Of a DNA stretch of 64,000 bases, positions 7,671 to 14,989 are shown one piece after another. The notes beneath the pieces are model-generated. The model was not told where the DNA came from. It searched no databases and saw only the letters and a program-made list of their open reading frames with translations. The position numbers were made by a program, and so were the translations under genes. Positions within the stretch are counted from its first letter, which is position 1, and every line of letters begins with the position of its first letter. Source of the stretch: Pelagihabitans sp947500445 (lineage in GTDB: Bacteria; Bacteroidota; Bacteroidia; Flavobacteriales; Flavobacteriaceae); NCBI RefSeq assembly GCF_050589625.1, contig NZ_JBNGOP010000003.1, positions 186,001 to 250,000 on the forward strand. The letters run 5' to 3'.

Positions 7671-8015
7671 AAGGCCCTCCATAAAGAGGTATGCCGCACC
7701 GGCAACGGCAAACAATAGCAACAGCAATACTGCATAGAACAACTTGGTAAACCGGACGGCGCTTTTTTCGGGAACCGCCATTTTTTGGTAGTAGTTGAAA
7801 ATACGTTCGATATCGTCGGTCCACTGCGCGGGGTATATCGTTGATCCGCACTTGTTGCATTTTATCTGATGGGTAACTTCCGCGGTAATCTTATGATACA
7901 TGCGCGAGTACAAATGTTTTTGATAAAAGTGTAGCTCAAGTTCCTGATTAAAACATTCAGGGCAGTGGTTTTGGATTGCCGTCTCCTTAATGGTCCGTAA
8001 TTTCTTTTTTGCCAT
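7659..8015 (-). CDS. Zinc-ribbon protein with C-terminal membrane anchor
   Basis: A 118-residue protein of unknown function. Two Cys pairs, CPEC (about residue 18) and CNKC (about 53), form a probable treble-clef or zinc-ribbon site. A single transmembrane helix, TKLFYAVLLLLLFAVAGAAYLF (about 90-111), lies near the C-terminus, so the zinc module would face the cytosol as a tail-anchored protein. The final IPF and stop come from a repeat element, which suggests the original C-terminus was replaced or extended. The sensor kinase gene lies 26 nt upstream on the same strand and may share transcription. Confidence 0.65.
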   Translation of the reverse strand: MAKKKLRTIKETAIQNHCPECFNQELELHFYQKHLYSRMYHKITAEVTHQIKCNKCGSTIYPAQWTDDIERIFNYYQKMAVPEKSAVRFTKLFYAVLLLLLFAVAGAAYLFMEGLIPF

Positions 8016-8041
8016 AGTGCTATAAATGTACAGTGATGACC

Positions 8042-9190
8042 TCAGGCTACGATTTGCAGACTTACCTGCATGATGGTGCCCTGTTTTCCCGAAGCGTATA
8101 CCTTTACTTTGCCGTTGTGGTATTCCTCAACAATACGTTTCACCAAAGAAAGCCCAAGTCCCCATCCTCTTTTTTTTGAGGTGACCCCAGGGTTGAAAAT
8201 GGTCTGATAGTCGCTCCTGGGAATCCCATGTCCGCTGTCGGATACTTTTATATGTACGTAATTATTGTCCTTTGCGATTTCGATGCCTATTTTTCCTTTG
8301 CCGCGCATGGCGTCGATACCATTCTTGACCAAGTTTTCAATGGTCCATTGAAACAGGGAAGGGTTCAGTAGTACCGCGGTTTCCTTTATATGGGAATCAA
8401 AAGAGAAATCGACCAATTTTGAACTGCGCAGTTTTAAGTAATCAAAGGCGTTTTTTGTTTGTGCGACGATATCGTGTTTTTCCAGGTTCGGTAGCGATCC
8501 GATTTTTGAAAAGCGTTCGGTAATCGTTTCCAAGCGGGAAATATCCTTTTCGATTTCCCGTGTAATTTCGGGGTTGATGTTTTCGGCCTTCAAGAGTTCG
8601 TTCCATCCCAATAGAGAGGAAAGCGGTGTTCCGATCTGGTGTGCGGTCTCTTTGGCCATGCCTGCCCAAAGTTTATTCTGTTCCGAGGCCTTGTTCGTTT
8701 TAAAGAAAAAGAAAATGACCGTTGCAAATAAGAAAATGATCAATAATAGGGCCAAGGGATAGTACTTCAACCTATTGAGTACTTCCGAATTGCCGTAGTA
8801 GAGGGTAGCGAGTTCTTCGCCCAGGTAATCGATAACAATGGGGCTGTTTTCAATGGTAAAGGTCTCAATGGCCTTTTGTATATAAACACTGTCCTTGGCG
8901 CGTTCCTTGGGTATGTTGTGAACCTTGGTGGAACCGTCTTTATCCACCAAGATCATAGGTGTGGAGGTGTTGTTTTGAAAAATTTTTATGGGCAGCTCAC
9001 CAGGGTCCGCATCCAACGGGGCTTGCAATAGTTCGGAATGCGCAGTGGCCCATATTTCCATTTTATGCCGCTCTTCCTCCTTAAATTTCTTAAAAAAACT
9101 ATTGGTATTCCATAAAATGAGGCTTACGATAACAAAGGATGCTATAAGCAAAATAAAATTGGAAGTCTTTTTTTGAGGACTGAAATTCAT
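8042..9190 (-). CDS. Membrane sensor histidine kinase
   Basis: A 382-residue kinase: transmembrane helix about 10-28, an extracytoplasmic domain of about 115 residues, a second helix about 144-164, then the dimerisation/phosphoacceptor motif AHQIGTPLSS (His184) and a HATPase domain with an N box (ENLVKNGIDAM), a G1 box (DSGHGIP) and a G2 box (KKRGWGLGLSLVKRIV). The H box of this form is common in Bacteroidetes kinases. No response regulator is adjacent, so it is an orphan kinase with an unknown partner. The signal is unknown. Confidence 0.9.
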   Translation of the reverse strand: MNFSPQKKTSNFILLIASFVIVSLILWNTNSFFKKFKEEERHKMEIWATAHSELLQAPLDADPGELPIKIFQNNTSTPMILVDKDGSTKVHNIPKERAKDSVYIQKAIETFTIENSPIVIDYLGEELATLYYGNSEVLNRLKYYPLALLLIIFLFATVIFFFFKTNKASEQNKLWAGMAKETAHQIGTPLSSLLGWNELLKAENINPEITREIEKDISRLETITERFSKIGSLPNLEKHDIVAQTKNAFDYLKLRSSKLVDFSFDSHIKETAVLLNPSLFQWTIENLVKNGIDAMRGKGKIGIEIAKDNNYVHIKVSDSGHGIPRSDYQTIFNPGVTSKKRGWGLGLSLVKRIVEEYHNGKVKVYASGKQGTIMQVSLQIVA

Positions 9191-9343
9191 CCAAGGAATG
9201 TTATCGGGCGTTTAGCCTTTGTTATAACGATTATCTTCAAATATAGCGCAATTTGATGTAATCCGAAGCCAGGGGGCCGAGTTGTCCGTTTCGTTCCAAA
9301 TGGGCAAAGCAATAGCTATGAAGACGTCATAAAGGGGCGAAAT

Positions 9344-10243
9344 ATGTACCTTTATGGGATGTATACAAGTATGACCACTATTACCGTTGGCGATGTGCCT
9401 ACCGCCAAATTACATGGATATCTGTTGGGGGCGATCGGCCCTAGGCCCATCGCTTTCGCAAGTACCGTAGACGTCGAAGGGCGACCGAACCTATCGCCCT
9501 TTAGTTTTTTCAACGTTTTTAGCGCGAACCCGCCCATTTTAATTTTTTCGCCGGCGCGGCGCGTACGCAACAACACCGTAAAACATACCTTGGAAAACGT
9601 GAAAACGGTAAAGGAGGTCGTTATCAATATCGTCGATTACGCCATGGTACAACAAATGTCGTTATCCAGCACGGAATATCCGGAGGGGGAGAACGAGTTT
9701 AAAAAAGCCGGGCTTACCATGCAAACTTCCGAATTGGTGAAGCCATTTCGGGTGGCGGAGTCCCCGGTACAGTTTGAATGTAAAGTAACAAAGATCGAGC
9801 CCCTGGGTACCGAAGGTGGTGCGGGCAATCTGGTGTTTTCCGAAGTACTGAAAATACATGTCCGAACCGACCTGCTAGATGCCGAAGGAGGAATTGACCA
9901 GCATAAAATCGATCAAGTAGCGCGTATGGGGGGCAATTGGTACAGTAGGGCCAACCAAGGAATGTTCGAAGTACCCAAGCCGCTTTCTACATTGGGCATA
10001 GGGGTCGACCGAATGCCCGCGCATATCCGATTGAGTAAAACCCTTAGCGGTAATGATCTTGGGCTGTTGGGAAATATCGAACGGTTGCCAAGCAAGAAGG
10101 AAATCGAGGATTTTGTAGCTTCGGATCATGTGTTACGCGGTATTTTGAGCAGTGACGATAGGGCGCAACTGGAAGCAAAGGCCAAAGTATATTTGGCAAA
10201 ACAAGATGTAGAAAGCGCCTGGAAGGTATTGTTGGCGAAGTAA
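9344..10243 (+). CDS. Flavin reductase-like / FMN-binding split-barrel protein
   Basis: A 299-residue protein whose first ~190 residues match the flavin reductase-like split barrel: LLGAIGPRPIAFASTVDVEG, NLSPFSFFNVFSANPPILIFSP (an FMN-contact region) and KDTxxN-like RRVRNNTVKHTLENV. The C-terminal ~100 residues (PLSTLGIGVDRMPAHIR onward) form a helical extension common in Bacteroidetes members. Two further in-frame ATGs exist, at 9359 and 9371; the last (MTTITVGDVPTAKLHGY) best fits the family start. The substrate or electron partner is unknown. Cytosolic, apparently a single-gene unit. Confidence 0.85.
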   Translation: MYLYGMYTSMTTITVGDVPTAKLHGYLLGAIGPRPIAFASTVDVEGRPNLSPFSFFNVFSANPPILIFSPARRVRNNTVKHTLENVKTVKEVVINIVDYAMVQQMSLSSTEYPEGENEFKKAGLTMQTSELVKPFRVAESPVQFECKVTKIEPLGTEGGAGNLVFSEVLKIHVRTDLLDAEGGIDQHKIDQVARMGGNWYSRANQGMFEVPKPLSTLGIGVDRMPAHIRLSKTLSGNDLGLLGNIERLPSKKEIEDFVASDHVLRGILSSDDRAQLEAKAKVYLAKQDVESAWKVLLAK

Positions 10244-10503
10244 ACCCTTGTGTTCCGTTTAAAAGGACTGTTTGGGTCGGTGCCCTAATGCGGTACTATA
10301 TCTTTTCGGAACACTGTTTCCGTCTATTTTTCTTTCGCAATTTCACTGCTTTTCCCAAGTATTAACGTGCTGTTGTTGCCCCGGAAATCTATCGGGTACC
10401 GTTCTTGAAAAACGGCTCATAACTTGTCCTGATTTTGTTAGGTTGCTAAGGTGATTACCCATACATTTATTCCCTTATAATTTTAGTCATATAATTCATA
10501 GTC

Positions 10504-10887
10504 ATGGAAGTAGAAGGAAAAATTAAACTGATCGGGGAGACCCAAACATTTGGAAGTAACGGATTTCGAAAAAGAGAATTGGTCGTCACCACCGAAGAGC
10601 AATATCCGCAACATATTATGGTCGAATTCGTTCAGGACAAGACCGACTTGTTGAATAGTTTTACCGTAGGTCAGCCGGTAAAAGTAAGCATTAATCTTAG
10701 GGGCCGGGAATGGACCAATCCGCAAGGCGAAGTAAAATACTTCAACTCTATTCAAGGATGGCGGATCGAAAGTTTGCAACCCGCTGGAGCAGGACAAACA
10801 CAGGGCATGCCCCCTGTGCCACCAGCAGAAGCTTTTGAGCCTGTGGACAACTTGAACGAGGAAGATCACGACGATTTACCGTTTTAA
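10504..10887 (+). CDS. DUF3127 OB-fold protein with SSB-like acidic tip
   Basis: A 127-residue DUF3127 protein, a Bacteroidetes-restricted family with an OB-fold resembling single-stranded DNA-binding protein. The core runs from EGKIKLIGETQTFGSNGFRK to YFNSIQGWRIESL (about 85), followed by a flexible Gly/Gln/Pro linker and an acidic C-terminal tail ending DDLPF. That tail closely resembles the SSB tip (DDIPF) that recruits repair and replication proteins. A role in DNA metabolism is an inference from fold and tail only. The gene is followed by a terminator. Confidence 0.8.
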   Translation: MEVEGKIKLIGETQTFGSNGFRKRELVVTTEEQYPQHIMVEFVQDKTDLLNSFTVGQPVKVSINLRGREWTNPQGEVKYFNSIQGWRIESLQPAGAGQTQGMPPVPPAEAFEPVDNLNEEDHDDLPF

Positions 10888-10916
10888 GGGTTTCAACACA
10901 TCCCAAACAAATTTTA

Positions 10917-10952
10917 AAAGCCCCAAAGGTTCCGTACCACTGGGGTTTTTTT
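10917..10952 (+). terminator. Intrinsic terminator after DUF3127 gene
   Basis: A hairpin AAGCCCCA ... TGGGGTT followed by a T-run (ttttttt), 30 nt after the DUF3127 stop. It overlaps the N-terminal extension of the longest possible aat reading frame, which argues for the later aat start at 11014. Confidence 0.75.
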
Positions 10953-11013
10953 GTGTTTTTGCGTATCTTTAAAAGAAAAACACGCTTTGAAAAACGATCG
11001 GGAAAAACGTTCC

Positions 11014-11649
11014 ATGTTCTTTCTAAACGATAGGCTGGAATTCCCACCAGTAGCGCTGGCCAACGAAGAAGGACTTTTGGCCGTCGGGGGCGACCTGTCC
11101 CCGGAACGACTTATTTTGGCATACCAGAACGGTATTTTCCCGTGGTTCAATGAAGATTCCCTTATCTTATGGTGGAGCCCGGATCCCCGAATGGTGTTGT
11201 TCCCGGAAAACATCCGAATATCAAAGAGTATGCGCAAGGTGCTGCGCACCAAGCAGTTCGAGGTAACTAAAAACAGTTGTTTTGAGCGCGTACTGAACGC
11301 CTGCGCCGGTATGAAAAGGGTGGGCCAGCAAGGTACTTGGATTACCGAGGATATGAAAAAGGCTTATCTCAAACTACACGAAAAAGGGTTCGCCATTTCG
11401 TACGAGGTATGGGAAAACGGTGATTTGGTGGGAGGCCTCTACGGTATCGGTCTAAAAAAGGTGTTTTGTGGGGAGAGCATGTTCAGTACGGTTACCAATG
11501 CCTCTAAAGTCGCTTTTATTTATCTGGCACAGGAACTGCAACAAAAAAAATACACCCTTATCGATTGTCAATTGTATACCGAACATTTGGCCAGTATGGG
11601 TGCCGAAGAAATACCGCGGGACCGGTTTATTGAGATGCTAGAGTCGTAA
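11014..11649 (+). CDS. aat: Leucyl/phenylalanyl-tRNA-protein transferase
   Basis: This enzyme transfers Leu or Phe from tRNA to N-terminal Arg/Lys of proteins, creating N-degrons for ClpS/ClpAP. The whole family pattern is present: FPPVALANEEGLLAVGGDLS, YQNGIFPWFNED, WWSPDPRMVL, GTWITEDMKKAY, GGLYGIGLKKVFCGESMFS and the C-terminal LIDCQLYTEHLASMGA. A longer frame exists from 10951, but its extra residues are non-conserved and overlap a terminator; starting at MFFLNDRLEFPP (11014) gives a normal 211 residues. The 3' end overlaps the convergent DUF2490 gene by 12 bp. Confidence 0.95.
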   Translation: MFFLNDRLEFPPVALANEEGLLAVGGDLSPERLILAYQNGIFPWFNEDSLILWWSPDPRMVLFPENIRISKSMRKVLRTKQFEVTKNSCFERVLNACAGMKRVGQQGTWITEDMKKAYLKLHEKGFAISYEVWENGDLVGGLYGIGLKKVFCGESMFSTVTNASKVAFIYLAQELQQKKYTLIDCQLYTEHLASMGAEEIPRDRFIEMLES

Positions 11650-12345
11650 GATCAACGAAGCGTTGATGAACATAATGTTTTCAGTTTCATTTGTGTAGTC
11701 TTCGAGCCGGTAGGCGATACCGGTCTGTATGCGGATGCCCGAGTCGATAAGGATGCCTAAATCCAAATGGAAGCGCTGATCGTATTGTGGGCCAGCATTT
11801 CGGGTGACGCTCAGTAATGCTTCCGTAGCGGTGACCAAATAGGTTTCGCCAACATCCAATTGTTCGCCCTGTAACGGAAAATCTACTGCAAAGCGGTACC
11901 GAAAACGATGAACGGTACGCGAGGTTTGAATACGTTGTTCACTGCGAAACCGTTGCCCGAAACGCACCACATTGGGCTTAAAGGTGAGGTTGTACTGCTG
12001 GGTAATTCGGAGTTCGTTTTCACGGTCTGACTCAAAAGCTTTTCTAAAACGGTATTGGATCCCTAGGGCCAAACTTTGGTCGTCGGTCAGTTTAAGTTTG
12101 GAAAAATGGGCCACATCTATTTGGCGGGAACGTAAGGCATAGGCATCATCGTCATAAAAAAAAGTACGTGTCGACAGTTTAAAATTATGGTCGTAGTTAC
12201 GGGCAACCTTATAATTCACCGAAACATCGGGTTCTATAAAGCCGGTAAAGTTGGATTGTGCGCTAAGTGTTGCATGGAACCAGAAGAGCGCAACACAAAA
12301 ACACGCTGCCGTTCCGAGGCGAAAATGAAAGTTACCGAACGTCAT
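11638..12345 (-). CDS. DUF2490 outer-membrane beta-barrel protein
   Basis: A 235-residue exported protein: an N-terminal signal peptide with a hydrophobic core LGTAACFCVALFWF and an alanine-type cleavage (LSAQS), then repeated amphipathic strands rich in Arg/Tyr/Phe (YKVARNYDHNFKLSTRTFFY, LALGIQYRFRKAF) and a last strand ending INASLILRL. This matches the DUF2490 pattern of small Bacteroidetes barrels. The function is unknown. It is 6 nt downstream of the PepSY-like gene on the same strand, so they are probably co-transcribed. Confidence 0.75.
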   Translation of the reverse strand: MTFGNFHFRLGTAACFCVALFWFHATLSAQSNFTGFIEPDVSVNYKVARNYDHNFKLSTRTFFYDDDAYALRSRQIDVAHFSKLKLTDDQSLALGIQYRFRKAFESDRENELRITQQYNLTFKPNVVRFGQRFRSEQRIQTSRTVHRFRYRFAVDFPLQGEQLDVGETYLVTATEALLSVTRNAGPQYDQRFHLDLGILIDSGIRIQTGIAYRLEDYTNETENIMFINASLILRL

Positions 12346-12351
12346 ACATTC

Positions 12352-12927
12352 TTAATACAGCACGTGATCATAGTTGGGAGGAAGTGATTTTCTCATGTTC
12401 TCAAAATTGCCATCGGCATCAAAAACGATTTCGTATTGCATATACTCCTTGTCCTTTTTTCCGGAAACGATAAATTCGTATTTTATGGTAGGGAGCATTA
12501 GATTTTGAAATGCATTTTTAATGGTTTTTTCAGGGTTTTCGGTTCCCACGGGATATTGTTGTTGCATGCGTCGAAACCGGTACTTGCTAAAGGTGCTTTG
12601 CAGGTAATTGGTAATGTTTGAAAAGCTTTCATCGGGAATGTCGACAACCTTGATCAGTATTTCAATATCCTCCAACGTACCGTCCTTGTCGAATTCCACA
12701 CTATACCGTAAACGGTCTTTTTTAAACTTGACCTCATAGCTGACCTTGGCGCTATCGGTTTCCCTATAAAATCGAATTTTTTTGGCGTCGACCATTTGTT
12801 CGGCCACGTGGGCCAAGGCATTTTCGGGAAATTGGTTTTTTCGAATGCGGTGCTCCCGTTCATATTTGTTTTGTGCCGTTCCCGTAAAAAAGGTCAGCAG
12901 AGCAATGGTAAGAACAAAGTGGTTCAT
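12352..12927 (-). CDS. Exported protein, possible PepSY-like domains
   Basis: A 191-residue protein with a signal peptide (MNHFVLTIALLTFFTGTAQ). The mature part has two similar alpha/beta units with strand patterns SYEVKFKKDRLRYSVEFDKDG (57-77 region) and YEFIVSGKKDKEYMQYEIVFD followed by DG turns, reminiscent of tandem PepSY-like folds in periplasmic Bacteroidetes proteins. No catalytic motif is seen. It is the first gene of a two-gene unit with the DUF2490 barrel, which suggests a joint envelope role. The assignment to PepSY-like is tentative. Confidence 0.6.
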   Translation of the reverse strand: MNHFVLTIALLTFFTGTAQNKYEREHRIRKNQFPENALAHVAEQMVDAKKIRFYRETDSAKVSYEVKFKKDRLRYSVEFDKDGTLEDIEILIKVVDIPDESFSNITNYLQSTFSKYRFRRMQQQYPVGTENPEKTIKNAFQNLMLPTIKYEFIVSGKKDKEYMQYEIVFDADGNFENMRKSLPPNYDHVLY

Positions 12928-13010
12928 ATTTTATAAACTATTTTGTTTTGAAGATTGTGAAACCAAGAATACTCATCTAATGGTTCAAATGTAACGTTGA
13001 AAGGGCGGTT

Positions 13011-13598
13011 TCATTTCAAGACCGGGTCATTTTGTCGGATTTCCGAATATCGAAAACAGCTTGTTTCATGATCGTTGACGATACCCACTGCTTGCATGAA
13101 CGCATAAATTACCGTACTCCCTACAAATTTAAAACCTCTTTTTTTGAGGTCCTTACTGAGTTTATCGGATAGCGGGGTAGTGGCCGGGGCCTCTTTGTAA
13201 TTTTTTACTTCGTTGTGTATGGCTTTACCGCCCACAAAGTTCCACAAGTAGGTGTTAAAGCTCCCGAACGTTTCCTGTACTTTTATAAAAGCTTGGGCGT
13301 TGGATACGGCCGACCGTACCTTTAACTTATTTCGCACTATTCCGGCATCCTGTAGCAAGGCCGCTATTTTCTTCTCGTTATAACGCGCTATTTTTTTATA
13401 ATCGAATCCGTCGAAGGCGCTTTCGAAATTGTCCCGTTTTCGCAAAATCGTTATCCAACTAAGGCCTGCTTGAAAAGTTTCCAGTAACAAGAATTCGAAC
13501 AATACCGCGTCATCGGTTACCGGACTGCCCCATTCCGTATCGTGATAGGCCTCATATTGGGTATCGCCGACACACCAGCCACATTTTTTTTGTTTCAT
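13011..13598 (-). CDS. tag: DNA-3-methyladenine glycosylase I
   Basis: A 195-residue base-excision enzyme removing 3-methyladenine from DNA. It shows the family zinc and catalytic signatures: N-terminal CGWC (Cys ligands), YHDTEWGSPV (the conserved Glu of the E-W-G region binds the base), LLLETFQAGLSWITILRKR, the helix-hairpin region and the C-terminal FVGSTVIYAFMQAVGIVNDHETSCF with its His/Cys zinc ligands. Length and ends are normal. It is a single gene, with about 200 bp of unremarkable DNA on its upstream side. Confidence 0.96.
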   Translation of the reverse strand: MKQKKCGWCVGDTQYEAYHDTEWGSPVTDDAVLFEFLLLETFQAGLSWITILRKRDNFESAFDGFDYKKIARYNEKKIAALLQDAGIVRNKLKVRSAVSNAQAFIKVQETFGSFNTYLWNFVGGKAIHNEVKNYKEAPATTPLSDKLSKDLKKRGFKFVGSTVIYAFMQAVGIVNDHETSCFRYSEIRQNDPVLK

Positions 13599-13796
13599 TG
13601 GTCTTTGACTGTTTTACGGTAAAGATACTTGAAACTTTTAAAGTGGTTTTGCGCAATGTTAGCATTAGAAAAGTTCCGAACGGTTAGCGCCTGTGGTAAG
13701 GCTCACCGGAACCAAACGGTTCTCAAACATCAAAAATGGACACTTTCGGAACGGCTTAAAGCCTTCAGGAGGAACAGAAAATTAACATAGGGTTCG

Positions 13797-14168
13797 TTAC
13801 GAACGGTCCAAATAATCTTTCACCAAGGGCATCGGTACCAATTTGGCCTTGAGCGTGGGGAACAGCTGAAAAAAGTCGAGACCATCTTCCCTGCGCAACA
13901 CCAGTCTGGTAATGCCATCTGACCCTATTTCACTGCTCTCGATGAGCAGTTTGCTTCCAAAAACATTGATGTGGTTGTTCATTCCGTCCCAATCGTTCAA
14001 ACCGCCAAGAACCGGAAAAACTTTTTTGCTGGGGAGCTTGATAAAATTGGAGCCGGTGTTCGAAGCCGTCGCTACTTCCTGAAAAGCGTCTACAACCAAC
14101 ATTTGTTGCTGTGCAAAGGAGGATGCCGTGAATGCGAGAGCAAAGAGTAAAATGTAGCTTTTTTTCAT
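13797..14168 (-). CDS. Small exported protein of unknown function
   Basis: A 123-residue protein with a clear signal peptide (MKKSYILLFALAFTASSFAQ, cleavage after Ala-Gln region). The mature part of about 100 residues has no cysteines and no recognisable motif. It contains KLPSKKVFPVLGGLNDWDGM and a strand-rich C-terminus (ITRLVLRREDGLDFFQLFPT). Probably periplasmic. It is divergent from the tetR gene, with 134 bp between the two starts, so their promoters face away from each other. Confidence 0.65.
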   Translation of the reverse strand: MKKSYILLFALAFTASSFAQQQMLVVDAFQEVATASNTGSNFIKLPSKKVFPVLGGLNDWDGMNNHINVFGSKLLIESSEIGSDGITRLVLRREDGLDFFQLFPTLKAKLVPMPLVKDYLDRS

Positions 14169-14233
14169 AGGAATAATTTTAAAACAAAAATAAAGGGAAA
14201 TGAAGGGTTGAACAGTATTACTTTGGTTAAAAA

Positions 14234-14268
14234 ATAGTTAAACTGTCAATATACGATAGTAATGCTAT
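14234..14268. promoter_or_regulatory. Paired dyad operator upstream of tetR
   Basis: Two 13-bp dyads, ATAGTTAAACTGT (14234-14246) and ATAGTAATGCTAT (14256-14268), are centred 22 bp apart and directly abut the -7 box TATATTTG (14269-14276). The same pair of dyads occurs at 20587-20620. The position is right for repression, presumably autoregulation by the adjacent TetR protein. Confidence 0.6.
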
Positions 14269-14276
14269 TATATTTG
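14269..14276 (+). promoter_or_regulatory. -7 box TATATTTG of the tetR-exporter operon
   Basis: An exact TAnnTTTG core, 27 nt before the tetR ATG. The -33 element would lie within the operator region, and no clear TTG is seen there. Confidence 0.6.
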
Positions 14277-14302
14277 CGTTCGTACAATGAAAAAACAATG
14301 TT

Positions 14303-14989
14303 ATGGAACAGTTGTTACAGTCTTTAAAAATAGGGATCAACGAAAAAATTTATGTAAAGGACCCGCAATCTTCTGCCTTGGGCAAACGCATTGTGGAGGA
14401 AAGCATTCTAATGATCAACGATATGGGATTCGAGAGCTTTACCTTTCGTAAACTCGGGGTGCACATAGGGTCCAACGAAAGTTCCATATACCGGTACTTC
14501 GAAAACAAGCACAAGTTGTTGCTCTATTTGACCTCATGGTATTGGGGCTGGTTGGAGTATCAATTGGTATTTGCCACTAACAGTATCGCCGACCCCAAAG
14601 AGAAACTTCAAAAGGCTATCGAAATCGTTACGAGGGCGACCAAGGAGGATTCCGCTTTCTCCCATGTAAACGAGGTGTTGCTCAATAAAATCGTCATCAA
14701 TGAATATTCCAAGTCCTACCTGACCAAGGAAGTGGACAGTGAAAACAAGGAAGGTTACTTTGTTATTTACAAACGCTTGGTCGCTCGCATCAGTAAAATG
14801 GTCGAAATGGTGGATGGCGATTATAAATTCCCGTCCAGCCTTGCCAGTACCATTTTGGAAGGATCGTTGCACCAACACTTCTTGATAGATCATTTTACGT
14901 CCTTGACGGATTGCCATGAACATTTGGCACCTACCGAATATTTTACCGATTTGGTATTCAATTCCCTAAAAATCGATTCTAATGGCTAA
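14303..14989 (+). CDS. TetR/AcrR family transcriptional regulator
   Basis: A 228-residue regulator. The N-terminal TetR helix-turn-helix spans about residues 27-72 (GKRIVEESILMINDMGFESF, then FRKLGVHIGSNESSIYRYFENKHKLLLYL), followed by a helical ligand-binding and dimerisation domain. It is the first gene of an operon with the ABC, HlyD and TolC genes: its stop overlaps the ABC start by 8 bp. Dyads at 14234-14268 just upstream suggest autoregulation, and matching dyads at 20587-20620 suggest a second target promoter. The inducer is unknown. Confidence 0.9.
   Translation: MEQLLQSLKIGINEKIYVKDPQSSALGKRIVEESILMINDMGFESFTFRKLGVHIGSNESSIYRYFENKHKLLLYLTSWYWGWLEYQLVFATNSIADPKEKLQKAIEIVTRATKEDSAFSHVNEVLLNKIVINEYSKSYLTKEVDSENKEGYFVIYKRLVARISKMVEMVDGDYKFPSSLASTILEGSLHQHFLIDHFTSLTDCHEHLAPTEYFTDLVFNSLKIDSNG

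Noticed and set aside
10951..11013. N-terminal extension of aat
   Set aside because: These 21 residues overlap a T-run terminator and are not part of the conserved protein; the ATG at 11014 gives the standard start.
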